A stretch of DNA of 64,000 nt from Chromobotia macracanthus (taxonomy: Eukaryota > Chordata > Actinopteri > Cypriniformes > Botiidae), in assembly GCA_036877525.1 (NCBI GenBank), contig JAZGTH010000062.1:5884501-5948500 (forward strand). The letters run 5' to 3'. Positions within the stretch are counted from its first letter, which is position 1, and each line of letters starts with the position of its first letter. The notes under the pieces were generated by a model. That model did no database searches and was not told the DNA's origin. It was given only the letters and a program-made list of their open reading frames with translations. Made by a program: the position numbers and the translations under genes. Below, in pieces: positions 47,153 through 61,248 of this stretch.

Positions 47153-50016
47153 ATGCCATTCCTTCATTCATGTTATACCGTAGCCTGAATATACAGGTCA
47201 TTATAGAAGTCTTGAGAGGATGTGAGTTTGTCTGTTGCTTTCTTTGCATTCTCAAATATGCAGTGACATCAGCAGTCTCCAGGAGAGGGCTGATGTGACA
47301 GTCTACAGAAGTGCATTCAGACACAGAGAAAGAAAGAATAAAGAATACATTCACAAGATCCTTTCACAAATGCTGACATTTTAGTATGCACATTGTGATG
47401 CTGGATGTTAAAGCTACGGTACATAATTTCTCAGTGGATTCAAATAATGTATTCAGACCGGTGGGGGTTGTAGTGGCATCAGAGAAGTAGGTCATATGTA
47501 GATAACTTTTAAGTAATTCTTTGTTTATTAATGTAATGTGTGACACTGGGCTTTTCTATATATTTCTTTGTCCAACATCTTGTCAAGAAGAGATTAAAAG
47601 CCAAGCAAATCAGAAAGCAAATCAGAAATGCTTGAAAGCTTATTTACAGATGTTAGAGGCTCACATTGTCAGATGTTTAAACATTCATCTGCCATTTTGC
47701 AACTTGCCAAGTAGATTTGTCAGTCTGAAGATGTTGAACATTAATATAAACGACAATCGTCTGTTGCTGTGCTGCTTTGTTGCATCTCACAACTGTGTCA
47801 TATTTAGCTTTTCTCTGATGTCTACACCTGCTGCTTTCATTTGTTGACTGGATTGTTGGCGTAAAATATTAATGCTGGTGATTTATACTTCTAACATATT
47901 ATTCTCATCATACAAAGTGAATTCTTTAATAGTTCTCACCCCAAAAGCAAATCTTCTGTCATTATTTACTCATCCTTATGACTTTATTGGTTCCCTCTAA
48001 CACAAATCAGTTATTGCTATTAATTGATCTTGACAAACCCCAGTACCCATTCACTTTCATTGTATGGGAAAAGAGAAGCTTAGACATACTGCTAAACTGC
48101 TGATGACAGAATGTTTTTAGTCTTTTAAAGTCTTAAATAAACTGATTAACATTTGATTAATTGGTCATTAGAGTTTGCTTCTGCCTCAAATCGGATGATT
48201 TGCCTTTGCCAAGCTTGATATAATGTGTGGTATAAACTCCTAAAGGCTTGTTTAATGATTTTATTTGTACTTGTGAGGTAATAGCAAGATTTTAAAAACT
48301 ATATACTTTACGGTGAGGGAAATAGGATATAATCAGCTTTGAAGATGTCCAAATGTCTTACAGCTTTCTCGCCTCATCCTGTTGTTTTGAAGTTTTGTTA
48401 ATTTGCCAAGGCAGACTCATCCATTCCCGATTTTCTCAGCCTTTTAATTATTATCATCACACCCTGGAGTATTTCTGAATGTCTGCCTTGTAAATGCACA
48501 CCTGAAATGGATATTTTGTGTTAATATAATCAATAGAAACACTGTTTATTTAATTTTGAGTAAAACGATGTGTTGGTGTTCCGGGGCTTAGCTTTTGTAT
48601 ACCTGTCCATGCACAGAGCAGGAACAAGCTTGTTGTTGAATGGCATGATATTGTGTATGCATCATTAATACATCATGTTATTATAGCATGTCATTATTGA
48701 GTGACGTCATTCATTGAACAATACATATGCTTGTGTGTTGCTGCAGTCTTATATTTGCATTGATGATCTAGAGATAAAGAGACTTTACTGTGCTTTAAAG
48801 ATTTACTGTGATTGGTCACATTAATCTTGATTAATGCAGAGGACATCTGCACCGAAACTGATTAGACACTAATCCTAAGTGATGGGCATACACACAACAT
48901 TAACAACAGTCCAGATGGAACAAACACATCCACAGACTATTGTGTTGTTGGTGTCACATCCGTAATTATCATCTTTAAAAAGAAATGTTTTATTCTAAGA
49001 ATGATTACATGCACAAGAATATTTCAATATTAATCAGAATTCAGTCATATTTTGATGATGTGCATCTTCATATGTACATATTCATTCTAAACTAACATTA
49101 TCTATAAAAAAAAATCATCTATACAAGAATATTCCAGTAGAAGGACCTAGAATAGACCTTAATTAGAAAATTATTTGCATGCAAAATGATCATAGTTTTT
49201 TGGCAACTGTTCATTGACATTTGTTAAAAATGCCATTTGAAATGCACATTTCTTTTTTTAACTGTAGAGTTTTCCGTTTATTTTCTGGTTTTCTGTGCTT
49301 CTGTGTTGTACATTTTGGAGGGATTATCAATTCAATTTCAAGCATGATAAATGTTTCAACTTGAGGCAGAAACCAGTGTGTTCAGTGTGTCCAGTGTGTA
49401 CAAAACTCCAGCAGGAAGAACATCACATTTTTATCTTGTTAGTGCTGGTCAGAAGGAGGAGAGGAGGGAAGTCTACATTACAACTACATTATTGTTGATC
49501 CAAAAGGAAGGCGGAAGATGTTTTCATGCTTCTCATTACCTCAGCCACATCCTAGCCACAATTTGTGCCTTTCTCACGATCTAACAGTAGAAGAACACAA
49601 GCTGGAATTTAGCACAACAAATGTGGTGTTTATTTTAATAGCACTACACTGATGAGTTTTCAGTTAATAATGACCCCAGAAAATGTACAGTACACTACCA
49701 CCTGTTTTTGAGTGTGCTTCTTCTAGTGTCCTAATCGCCCAGTTGCCCTAGTTAGATAAGAAATATTTCCAGTCTGAAATAAATCCCTCATCCAACCTGT
49801 GCTATCTTAAAACAGCAGCTTGAGACAATTTGAGATTCAAAATAAACTCTGATAAAAATGAGATTACTGCTGGATTTGAGAAAGAGACCGAAAGAGAGAG
49901 AATAATAAAGAAAAAGATGGTTGTAATGTGTATCATTGCCTCTAGATCTGCTTTGACATTTTGAAAACTGAACAAAATGAACTCCAGACCACAAATAGGG
50001 GGTGGCTTTTTAAACA
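47153..50016. other. Noncoding with a diverged dispersed repeat
   Basis: No exon recognised. At about 47931-48085 there is a diverged copy of a common teleost repeat, with phrases like TTCTGTCATTATTTACTCATCC and TTCACTTTCATTGTATGG split over it. The rest is AT-rich unique sequence. Confidence 0.5.
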
Positions 50017-50480
50017 GTCAAACCATGCATTACCATTGAGCACATCTTTAAATACCTCAAAAAGATGCCTAAAACCTGCTTAAAGTTTAGAAATGGCCAC
50101 AGATAGCAGCTACAGTTTAGAAACTTGGGTGTATTCAAAGCGTTGTGTAACTGTAAAATTAGAAGCAGATGGCTTCCCATGGCTGGAACCTGCTGGTTAA
50201 CACAATGTCAATTAGAGCAGTGACAATTAGAGACAAAGCTTAAGCTTTAAGCTTTCCTACTGTATGTGGCAGGAAAAGAATAACAATTTGGTATTTGATT
50301 GTAACCTTGCCCTAAATATTTCTGTTACAGGTCTTATAAAAATCTTGTACATTTTACATTCACAAGGACCTCTATATCCTATAATTGCATGAATCCGTTG
50401 TGCAGTTTCATCCAGTATTACAAGGCAGTTCAGCGTTGGCTTAGATTGGATTGTTTTCAGCTAGGCTTTTTTAGTCCTTT
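50017..50480 (+). repeat. Local direct duplication, copy 1
   Basis: Pairs with 51181-51615. Both begin GTCAAACCATG and share long identical runs such as CCACAGATAGCAGCTACAGT, TTAGAAGCAGATGGCTTCCC, CCTACTGTATGTGGCAGG and TGCATGAATCCGTTGTGCAG. The pair aligns along its whole length with small indels. Confidence 0.9.
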
Positions 50481-51180
50481 AGAAATGTGTGTGAGAACGA
50501 ATATACCAAATACATTCCCAACCACTTGGTTCTGGGTTAATATGGAATTAATTAGTTGATGGTTATGGTTCCCTATTTGGGATTGTGGGTGTGTGTTCAA
50601 AAGAGTGTTTGTATGTGTGTATGTGTGTATCTATAAAACAGTCTATTATGGAGAAATTCCCCAGAAGTTGGTTAAATCTGACAAAACTTTCCTTTGGGGA
50701 CACTTGAGATGTCCTCTTATGAAAAGCGTTACATAAATAAAGTCAATAATAAATATGAAAAATTCTGAAAATGATAAATATGTTCTGTTAGAGTCAGGAG
50801 GGTTTATATAATTAATTGTCTGTAAATAAGAACAATAAATGTCTATGTGACCACACAAGTAACATCAAGAAGTTGTGGAATATGCTTGCAGCACTAGCTA
50901 AAGCAATGACGTGTTTACATATAAAACAAGATTTATTGTTGTATTTAATGCTAAGTAACAATTAAGTCATAATCTGTGTGCAGATTATACCAATGCAGGA
51001 TTGTTATTCAAAATTAAACCACAATTTCTTTTTAGACCACATGGTAGTAGTTAGAGGATTTTTTTGTCTGAATGGAGATGCTTTGATTTAAATAAACCAT
51101 AAATTTAGGTTAGCAATTGCTTATTTTCTAAATCAGCTATTATATATCTTAAAGTATTTTGACCCCTCTCACATGTTGCA

Positions 51181-51615
51181 GTCAAACCATGATTTACCAT
51201 TGAGTACCTCCTTAAATACCTCAGACAGATGCCTAAAACCTGCTTAAAGTTCAGAAAAAGCCACAGATAGCAGCTACAGTTTAGAAACTTAAGCGGTGTG
51301 TAACTGTAAAATTAGAAGCAGATGGCTTCCCATGGCTGGAACCTACTGGTCAAGCCATGGGAAGACAATGTCAATTAGAGACAATTTAAGCTTTCCTACT
51401 GTATGTGGCAGGGAAAGAATAACAACTCGGCATTTGAATGTAACCTTGCCCTAAATATGTCTATTACAGGTCTTAAAAAAATATTTTTACATTCATCAAA
51501 GGACCTGAATTTCCTATAATTGCATGAATCCGTTGTGCAGTTTCATCCAGTATTACAAGACAGTTCAGCGTTGGCTTAGATGGGATTGTCTTCAGCGGGG
51601 CTTATTTTGTCCTTC
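51181..51615 (+). repeat. Local direct duplication, copy 2
   Basis: Second copy of the block at 50017-50480, same orientation, start-to-start distance about 1.16 kb, with a 700-bp unique spacer. No terminal repeats, poly-A or open frame mark it as a mobile element. Confidence 0.9.
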
Positions 51616-53399
51616 AGAGATATAATGATCAGATGTTTCACCATCAGCGGAAATGGAATAGGAGCCTGGCCCACAGTTCCTTAGAGACCGGCTTGACTAC
51701 ATGAATGTGACCTTGAGAACTCTCTACTGTGTTATTTTCTCTCAGAAAGAGCTGGAGGTGTTTTGCATTTTAAATGGCCTTCCATTTCTCTTCCTCCTGC
51801 CTTGTATTTATCCTCAGGAGTTGTGAGTTCCCTTAAATTCCAAAAGAAATTGCTAAAAATTGGCTTAAGTTTATAGCATATTATCTTGAATATCTTGCAA
51901 TGACTTGTCTTATAGTAATGACAAAGTATGAAGCTTAATATTTGTCTTGTTTCCTAAAAAAGATAAAATACCAAAACATCTTTCGAGCAAGATACGGCGT
52001 GAGGAGTTATGTCTTGTATTTTAATAAAATGTATTATATTCAATCTTAAACCAAGAAAAAATAAAACTGTCAATGGTTTTCCCCAATGGTTTTTATTTTT
52101 TTCATTTTGCTTCTCAGATGAATGTGTTGTAGGGATATTTTCACTGGAATACAGGGCAAAAATACTAAGCCTGAAAATGATCTTTTGTGGTGCAATCTAT
52201 AAACAGAGGCAGCAGTGATTTATTGAAGCAATGGATAGGCCAATGTTGACGTTACCGTCCAAGAATCCTTCCTCTCAACTGTTAACATATCAAATATTTT
52301 TTTCCAGATATGTTCAATGCTGTATTATCCAGACCCCTTTCTCATCCTGTTTGTTATCAAATTTCCTGAAATCCTCCACAAAAACATAACACATGTCATT
52401 CACTGATAACAAAGGGCCCATCGAGTTCAAGTTGCAGATGAAATGGTGGCAGGTGTGTGAGAAGATTCTATTAAAACCCTCAATCTGTTTTTCCAAGCTG
52501 TTACATCTTAAACATTCTCATGCCCCTGATCTAAGAGATGCACTATTGGACGCTTCCATCCTTTGGAAAAAAGAGTGAATAGAATAAAAAAAAAAGATGG
52601 AGTGGGCAGATCAAAGAACAGCACAACAATGATTCTGGTCTGCTGTAGAAGAAAGAACCCAAAGCCTGTGAGCAGTGGGTCAAAAACGAGACTCATGGTT
52701 CCTGTGTTTAAATCTGTCGAATTTCCAAGCTTCATTTTTTAAGAATTAGCATTAAAACATGCGTCTAATTTATTCTAATATACTAAACACATATCTGCAT
52801 TTCCAGGAATTTGTGAGTAATTTGTGTTCAAATAGGATCAAATAGCTGCTCATTTTGCTTTAACTGAAAACTTCAGCCTCTACGCAGGCAAGAGAAACAT
52901 TTCTGGTTTATTAGCAAATACTTTCTGCAGAAACAGAGAAGATAATACAAACATCTGTGAGTGGTCAAACCAGGCTGGGACTCAAAACACTTTAGGTGTT
53001 CTGAGGGGTTTGTGTCGTGCCCGCTGAAATGTAACTAATCAGGTTCTTATTTCCCAAAAGCCTAGCAGGTAAAAGGCTGTACTCATTTTGTGGCCACCCT
53101 CATGCCCTCTAATTTGAGCAACATTCCAACCTTCCATGTTAAGCATTCCATTAAACCATTCACATTTAATGTATGTTTGTACAGAAATGTATGAGGTGTT
53201 AAGACTACTGGTTTTCAGGTGCAGGCTATTGATAGGTACCATACAAATGCACTCCAAAAGTGGTTAATCATTTTATTAAGTCAAAGCCCTATCATTTCCT
53301 TCCAAGATGGCAGCCAATGTATAAAAATATATGATAGAGAAGCTTATATGTATGATATGTGATAGTCGCCAGATATTATGATATTCCTATAAACAGAGT
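51616..53399. other. Noncoding, no feature recognised
   Basis: AT-rich sequence without recognisable exon, RNA gene or repeat structure. Confidence 0.45.
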
Positions 53400-53535
53400 G
53401 TTCCTGTAGCTTCCATTGCGTTAGCAGCACAAAGGTTGGGTTCGATTCCCAGGGGAGCACATGAACTGATGAAATGTATAACTTGAATGTATTGTAAGTC
53501 GCTTTGGATAAATCTGCCAAATGCATAAATGTAAA
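53400..53535 (+). repeat. tRNA-derived SINE, truncated 5' end
   Basis: Plus-strand copy with TTGCGTTAGCAGCACAAAGG, the B-box-like GGGTTCGATTCCCAGGGGAG and the tail GTCGCTTTGGATAAATCTGC. The A-box end is missing. A short CA/TA repeat follows at 53574-53602. Confidence 0.75.
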
Positions 53536-53602
53536 TGGGTATAAACACAATTATACAGTGAAAACAATATATAAACACACACACACACACACACATATAT
53601 AT

Positions 53603-56600
53603 GGGTTTTAGTACAATGCTGATATAAAATTATAACAAAATGGTAATATACATATATACAGTACTAAAGGCCAAAGCAAATTATTATATAAAAGACATGT
53701 CGTAAACACATTTACCCCCTGGGGGTCTGTAAACACATAGTCAAGCTGAGGATGTTTCATTGCATAAATGTTTCCCAGACTTTCCATTAAGTAACAAAAA
53801 TGTTTAAAAAAAAACGTTAATTTTGGAAAGTTAATTTAAAAAAAGTTAATTTGGAAAGTTTTAGGAATGTTCAAAACGTTCCATTTTATAGATGTTGTAT
53901 TAATGTTATTGCTTGGTTATAATAACATTATTCAAACTTTTTTTTAATTTGGTAAAATTTTAAAATGTTCTTTTACTTAAGAATAAAGTTTTTAATATAT
54001 GTTATATAACATTAAAAAATCTCCACTAATGTTACTGCAAGAACATTTTTCATAGCTTTGAGATAACTTTTAGAGAATATTTTAGAGAACAAAATCTGTG
54101 CAGATGACAGGCACAGTTCTGTGTGTATAGATTCCATGTATTTTTTTCTTTTTTTGACATTTCTTTGAACTGTTGTATTGTTTTAAAACTGAAATATAAG
54201 TGCTGATAGAAGCATTTCAGAAATGTTCTGCTATGTGCGGGTTGTTTTCAGCCTCATCTGTCAGCATATTTGCACACGTTTATCTGTTCATATATTTGTA
54301 TATTTATGCTGTATTTTTGTGGCTGTTTTCTTTGTACCCGGAGGCTAGAGGTTCTTGTTGATAGAACTCATATGACCTGGTTGCAGTGGGATTTGCTCAT
54401 CTGTCCTCGCATTTCAATATGAGCGTTCTTGCTTGTTTGCAGCTGCTTGTTTTGTGTGTGCATGTGTATGTGTGTAAGTGCACGTATCTGTGGTGAAAGG
54501 TAGAATGATAAAATGACAGCAGTAATAGGCTGCATGCTCTGCTCTAACCGTTCTGTCACCACATCACACAGCTAATTCTAGCTCTGAGTGTTCGAAGGAA
54601 TGTCCATGTGTTACTAGTATTCTGCCAATAACTTCTATATCTATAGTATATGTTTATTCTATATCTATAGTATGTGTGTGTCAGGTTAGTAAATGTATTT
54701 AATGTCAGGTATGCCATTATCTCAATCATAATCATTTAGATTTAGTTTCTTTTAATGTTGGAACTTATGTAATTTAAATAAGAAAATTACTTCAAGACAT
54801 AAAAAATACTTTATTATAATATTTTACTTGTTATAACAACTTGTAACATAACTTGTTCTATATTCTCATGTTTCACTCAAAACTGAAACTTTTGTTTACT
54901 TATCCTCACTCCTTCAATGATTTATAAAAAAGCTGTTCATATTTCTAGTGCTTTTTTGAAGCCATACTATAATTTGTGTGACGAACGTTTGTCGCACAAA
55001 GCTATCTAAGACTTGGAATATAATAGTTGTATAGATTGTTTTAATAGTACTCTGTGGAGCTTGAGTCCCCATTCGCTTTCATTATATGGATAACAGTGAC
55101 CACTGTATTCTTCAACATTTCTCCTCTTGAGCTTCATGAAGAGAAGAAGTCTGTACATTTTTTGAGAGAAGGTGAGAAATAATGAATAATGGTGCACTGT
55201 CCCTTTAACTCGACTTCATTTGCAGTGTTCTCTCACCATTGCACTGTGCTCTCTCAGTCTCTGTTAATGCGAGTAATAGGCAGGGATAGAGGGATAGAGA
55301 ATGACAGAAAACTGGGGAATAAAGAAAAGAGACAGTAAGCTTTTGGGGAATGGGCCATAAAACTGCAGTATCATGTCAAGAAGTAAATCAAGCAGGAGGG
55401 ACAGAGAAATGAGCCAAACAACACGTGTTTTCCCTTGCACACGTACACCTCTCTTCATCTGTTGACATCAAGTCACTTTTCCTGTGAGCATCTTTATCTG
55501 AGCAGAGTGACAGCACCATCTCTCACACACGCTCATTATTCTGCCCTTACCCTGTGTGTGCGGCCCAGGGCATTTTTTCACGGTGAAGACTGAACATGCT
55601 GTACATAGTAAGCAGGGGAGACAAATACGGCTATTGTAATATTTCTGTTACTTTTTCTCACAACTCACAGACTGCCACAAATCTACTTGCCATCTCTTAG
55701 TAAGAGAAACATATGTGTTGTAACCAATAGTACTCTGTACTGTTGGACTAGTACTAGTACTGGGGTGGACTAGGTTTTAGTTTAACATATATATGTTATA
55801 TATGTTGTTATAGTTGCCCTCAACCTCACAGCCATGATAAAATCTTGTACTGTAGCTAGCTTTTCAGTTGTACAGTCCTGGAATCTGTCAGTCATGTTAT
55901 CTCTTTTACTACCAAAATAGAGATAAAACATAAAGAAGATTAAACATATATACTTTATACATAAGACTTCAGAAGAAAAATATTAGACATACCTCAAAAA
56001 TCGTTTTCCTAAAAATTTCCTACATCATTTATATTTTCCTTGGGGAAAGAGAGAATTCTACAGAGCGTGTGCTGAGTCAGTGTCATTACTCTAGCTTGTT
56101 TGCGGCTGAAGAAATATAATGTGTTGCAGTTGCCCCCAGGTCTCACCTACATGACTGGAAATCAATGGTGGACAGATGGCAGGAGAGAACATAGAATGTA
56201 TTCTGCATGATAGACTGCTGCTTATTCCTACTGCAGGACAAGAAGCCCATTTTGCTGGTCAAATGCTTCAGGCCTACTATGGTCTTTTATTTCTCTCATG
56301 ATTCTGTCTGCTCTTGTGGTCTGTTGCTGTAAAGCTACATGGTTTCTGTTGATGTGCTGGGCCACCTGCTTTCCATCAGCCTGTGCATGTTTTTATCTGA
56401 ATAAATACAAATTTTTGTTTACCCATGTGGGATCCTTTAAATAGCTATGCTTTAAACCCACATGTTTTACTGTTTACAAGATTAATTCATTCAGTGCTCA
56501 TTTTCCATAAAAGAAATCAAAGCATAAACAAACTAAAACTATTCCTTAAGGGCATATAAGTCCATAACAGTTGGGGTTTATTTGTTTTACGATAGAGCAT

Positions 56601-58907
56601 TAATCTTTGCTCATAATATGTTAATTAAAACATATTGTGGCCGTTAAATGTTGAAATGATTATACTAGATATTTTTGTTTATATTACTTATGAATTTGCC
56701 AAGCAAAATCTTGATTGTACTAAGCAAAACCTGCATGCGTGCCCAGCCTCTATTAACCCCCCCCAAAAAACAGGCAAAACTGTGCCAAGAACAACTGCAA
56801 AGCTGTTTCTCAATACTTAAATATGATGTCTGGAATATTTATATTAGAATTTGATAGTTCTGTTATGTACGCTATACTGAAAATATATATTGTAATAGTG
56901 AACTGTATAGGAATTTTCATTAAAACAGTTATCGTGAAAACATTGTGGACAACAGAGAATGATGTAGACAGCAGTGGAGGAAAAGAAAGATAATAGAAGT
57001 AAAAACAGGGTAATTTTGTGAACATATTCTTAGGCCTTGTACTCATAGATATTGATGGTGGGAGCAATTTGGTTATATCGTCAGCAACCAAGCCCAAACA
57101 GCCCCAGCAGCAGATCTGCAGAGGTCCAATCTGCCTTGTATACACAAAATCGATGCTGTCTATAAGAAACAATGAAGAGAGAATTTTTGTCCTTCTCTTT
57201 ATCTCTTGTACATTGCAGTATGGTGCAGCCAACTCCTCCAACATTTAACTTTTGGGTAAAAATCAATGAACATGTCCAATCTTGCTCCTACATCCCTTGT
57301 GGCCTGTGGACTGTATTTCAGTGCTTTTATTTTGTCTTCGCCACTATGGAAACTAATTAATGGTGGTGATGTGATGAAGGAAAATTGAACGAATAGATGA
57401 AAGATATTACACAGCATAAGAGGACCATATAAAGGACTCTGTATTCCCCTAGAACATTTTTGCATGCTTTAAAAACCTCTATTTAACTAATTAATCTTAT
57501 TTAACTATTTTATTTTAACTGTTTAATCCTCTCAGGATCAAGCTAATGATTAAGTAAATAAATCTGCCTAATAAAATAATTTAGATCATTATATACTGAC
57601 GTTTCTTCATGACATTAAATATAGACCAAGACTTTAACATGTAGTTCATTTGAAGTACAGTACACTAGTATACACAAATGAACAAGAAAATCACAAATCA
57701 GGGTTATAACAAATTACAGTATGACAGTAGCATGATTAAATGTCAATTACACTACATTACACAGGCTTCTAATGAAATTAAATGAGTAAATTACAAATGT
57801 CAGCATTTTAAACGCTTGTCCATCTCCAAAGCCCTGTCAAGCATGATTACATAATTAATTAAGGAATTTAAAGCATCATAAATGTTATTAATAAGGCTGA
57901 GCAGTGGAATATTTTACATAAGTGTGTTGAATCTAAGCATCTCACATTTCAGTGTAACTTTAGACTCTTTTCCATAACTGTTACTTATGACTGAATCTCT
58001 GTGAGATACCCTTGACATGACCGCATAGTTTTGTTGTTGTGGTTTCTCACTCACACTCTTTCTCACACCTTTTCATTAGTCTGTGTCTGGGTTCAGACGT
58101 GGCGGTTTGAACACAAACAGCCCGAGGTTCTTATCAGTCTTTCTCACACTGCACTCTTCCCCAGGAAACCCCTTTAAACTTTACTTTAGCACATGCTCCT
58201 CCCTCCCTCAGCTCCAGCTATTCTCTCGAGCACAAAACTTCACCTTCCCCCTCGTGTCTCTCTTCATCATAACATGAGATGTTACCCAAGAATTACACAT
58301 TTTTAGCTGGCTTTCTCTATTCATCTGTTTTACCTGTGGCTATCTACCTCTGTCTCTCTGCCTCTCTCAGTAGCTTTCTCATGTGTAGCTCATGTGTTAA
58401 GTTTTCCATGCCTATATTATTCTACCTCACATTTTGTTTGCTTAGTTGTGAAGTCTATGCTTTAATGTGAAGATTAAAAACTCCAAGACCAAAACAAAAC
58501 CACAGATAAACTACATGCAAAACTTGCAAACTTCACTTCACTATGAAGCTATCTGAACATAATATAAAAATAGTGGCCTGACCCTTTAAGGGGAGCTATA
58601 GCTGTCTTAAAGACCCTCAGCCAGAGAAAAGAAGAGCGCATGCTAGGGGTGCCTTTCTCTCTTTTTGTCTTGGAGTTTATTCTTAAGTGTTTTTATCTTG
58701 GAGTTCAACACAATTAAAATCCCACCCATCCCACAAAGATGAAATAAAAGGTAAAATAATATTTTCTGCTGACAGGAACGTCTTTAACCATCCCAATTTA
58801 TAAAATGGTTGGTTTTAGGCACTTAACCACTGGTCAGGTTAACCGCTGATCAAGGGAGATACTTAGAAAAGCATAAACGGCAAACCCTCTTTTTTGTTTG
58901 TTTTATA
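53603..58907. other. Noncoding, AT-rich with scattered repeat debris
   Basis: No exon recognised. At 53780-54070 there is a low-complexity stretch rich in AACGTT and GGAAAGTT. At about 54870-55207 lies a diverged copy of a common teleost repeat ending GCACTGTCCCTTTAA. The open frames are short and look like chance. Confidence 0.45.
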
Positions 58908-58974
58908 AAATGCATAAATTGAATGCACTGTAAGTCACTTTGGATAAAAGCGTCTGTCAAATGCATAAATGTAT
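58908..58974 (+). repeat. SINE tail fragment
   Basis: Only the 3' part of the tRNA-derived SINE remains, with GTAAGTCACTTTGGATAAAA followed by GCGTCTGTCAAATGCATAAA. Confidence 0.7.
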
Positions 58975-60061
58975 ATGTAATGTAATGTTTATTGCTGCCA
59001 AGCAATGTACAGAACCGGAATATATAAATGAAGTGATAGTAATTTTTTCCTTCTTACAACCTTCCATTCCTTTTCTCTCTTTTTCACTCTACAGTTGCTC
59101 CTGTTTACTCTGTTTCGTCCCCATCTTTGGACAGTCACAAAAATGACTAGCTGTAGCAACATTGAATTGTATGATTTCACCTGGAACTAGAGAACTGGAA
59201 CTAAACCTAGTATAAAATACTTTAAATATTTTTTATTAAAAAAGTTACAGTGTGTCCATATATGTTGGCTCTGTTTCATGATCTGTAAATTAATATCTAT
59301 TATATTGTTTCTTGTTAACAATATTTAAATCTCACAACAAATCACTTAAAATTACTATTAATAAATGATACCTCTAAAATACTATCAAAACCCTCATTCT
59401 TGCATTATAAAACCTATTTTACCAGTAAAACAGTAAAATAAATTTACCAGCCTCCATACATACAAATACATTTTATGACATCACTGATGTGGCAACTTTT
59501 GATCCGTTTCGAAGTTAAAGAGTTCAGTCACCCTCATTTCACCCAAAGAGGTTTTGAGGTTCAACAGATGATGAAGTATTGCCATATAATCTGTCATCTA
59601 ATATATAAGGATGCTCACGTAGCCCACTTCACATTGTGTGAGCATTACCATCAGTTCCTCTCATGTCTTCAGAGAGCCACATGACACAGTTGCCAGTGTG
59701 CAGTGAAGCCTTAAGCAGAGAGAAGAATTTGATACAGGATTGTGGTTAAAGCCAGTGGGAATTCACGGCTCTGCCTGTGTAATCAGTGTACACACACACA
59801 CACATATATATATTTTGGTTTCTACAGTTTCTTCTTCTCTAGTAGTTTCTTGTTGTACAGTTTTGCAGAATCCTACAATTCCACAGAATGATGTTTGTAA
59901 ATCAGTCATTTTGGTTGCATGATTTATTTGCATACTTTTGAGTATTAAAAAGAAGTTTATTTATTATGCTAAGTGTCTATTTCATGCATGCACTTCTGCT
60001 GGACAGGGTGTTATTGACAGGTGTGTATGATGTTGTTGAACACACCCTGACCTTCTGCAAC
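58975..60061. other. Noncoding, short CA/TA repeat
   Basis: No exon recognised. A (CA)n(TA)n stretch lies at 59788-59814. Confidence 0.45.
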
Positions 60062-60916
60062 TACAGTGGGGTCCAAAAGTCTAAGACTGCTATTAAAAAT
60101 AACTTTTTTGCCATTTTTAAATTACATTATCGGCATAAGAATTTGAGTCAAAAATAATAATAGCATTCAGAGACTATGCATCAGACGGAAGAGACTGGGG
60201 GCGATCCGTGGGCGTGTTGTCTGAGTCTGAAATGTTAACACTGAACCTGAAAAATATGCTGTAAAATGTACTAGTAAAATATGTGAGTTTGACATACGCT
60301 AAGGCAGAAATTATATGTTGCAGCTTCACTGGACTTTGACATAATAGATTGGGTAATAAATGTCTTGAGTCTGTGTACACAATCCTGCGCTGTGTAAGAC
60401 TGTCGGCTTTCATGGGTGATATACCATGTGTTTTGGTGTGGGGTATTTGTGTGACCTATTTTATGAATAGTACTGATATATGTTGTTTATGTGCTCTACG
60501 GTATATTGCTCGGTATATTAATTGTAATAATCCAGTGAGATTTTGTATGCACAAGGAGACTGACAAAAGCCAGTGCTCCACAGACAGATCTGATCTCACA
60601 ATCATTGAGTCTGTCTGTGATTACATTATGAACCAACAGAAAAAACTTAGACAGACTAAATCCAGAAGAACTGTGGCAGCGTCTTCAAGACACTTGAAGA
60701 AACCTGCCTGCTAAGCTACCTGAAAAGCTACGTGCATGTTTACCAAGGACAAAAGATGTTTTAACCAAAGGGTGTTCACACAAAATATTTTGTTTGTATT
60801 TTGATATTTAGTTATTAGAAGTTAATTGCTAAATAAAATCTATTTGTGACATTATTTTTGAAAGCATCCCCACTTTACATTTTAAACAAGTGGCTAAAAC
60901 TTTTCATAGCACTGTA
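60062..60916 (+). mobile_element. Degenerate Tc1/mariner element, plus orientation
   Basis: Starts with TACAGTGGGGTCCAAAAGTC and ends with CTTTTCATAGCACTGTA, imperfect inverted ends bounded by TA. At about 60540-60740 it keeps a broken C-terminal piece of a Tc1-like transposase: an IIESV.DY block and a frame-shifted EELWQRLQD block. Frameshifts, a stop and loss of the N-terminal part make it inactive. Confidence 0.75.
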
Positions 60917-61248
60917 GCTTTGCAGGCAGGTTTCTTCAAGCGTCTTGGAGACACTGCCACAGTACTTCTGGATTTAGTCTGTCTCAGTTTTTTCTGTTGG
61001 TTCATAATGTAATCACAGACAGACTCGATGATTGTGAGATCAGATCTCTCTGTGGAGCACTGGCTGTTGTCAGTCTCTTTGTGCATGCAAAAATGTTGCC
61101 GGATTATTACAATTAATGGCAAAAAGAATGTTTTGGAAATGTAAACATAATTCCTACTGACACTACAACAAAAGATATAAATAACTTGCTTAAAACCATT
61201 TTTGGGTGTGAAAATACTAATGTGCCCAAGACTTTTGCACAGTACTGT
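60917..61248 (-). mobile_element. Second, truncated Tc1/mariner fragment, minus orientation
   Basis: Read on the minus strand from TACAGTACTGTGCAAAAGTC (outer end 61248) it runs to the same transposase C-terminal region, then stops abruptly at the end of the neighbouring element. It shares long stretches with 60540-60720 in reverse, so the two form a large imperfect hairpin with a loop of about 190 bp. Confidence 0.75.

Noticed and set aside
60349..60714. 121-codon open frame and its mirror at 60904-61122
   Set aside because: Both are off-frame readings of decayed Tc1 transposase ends, not host genes.
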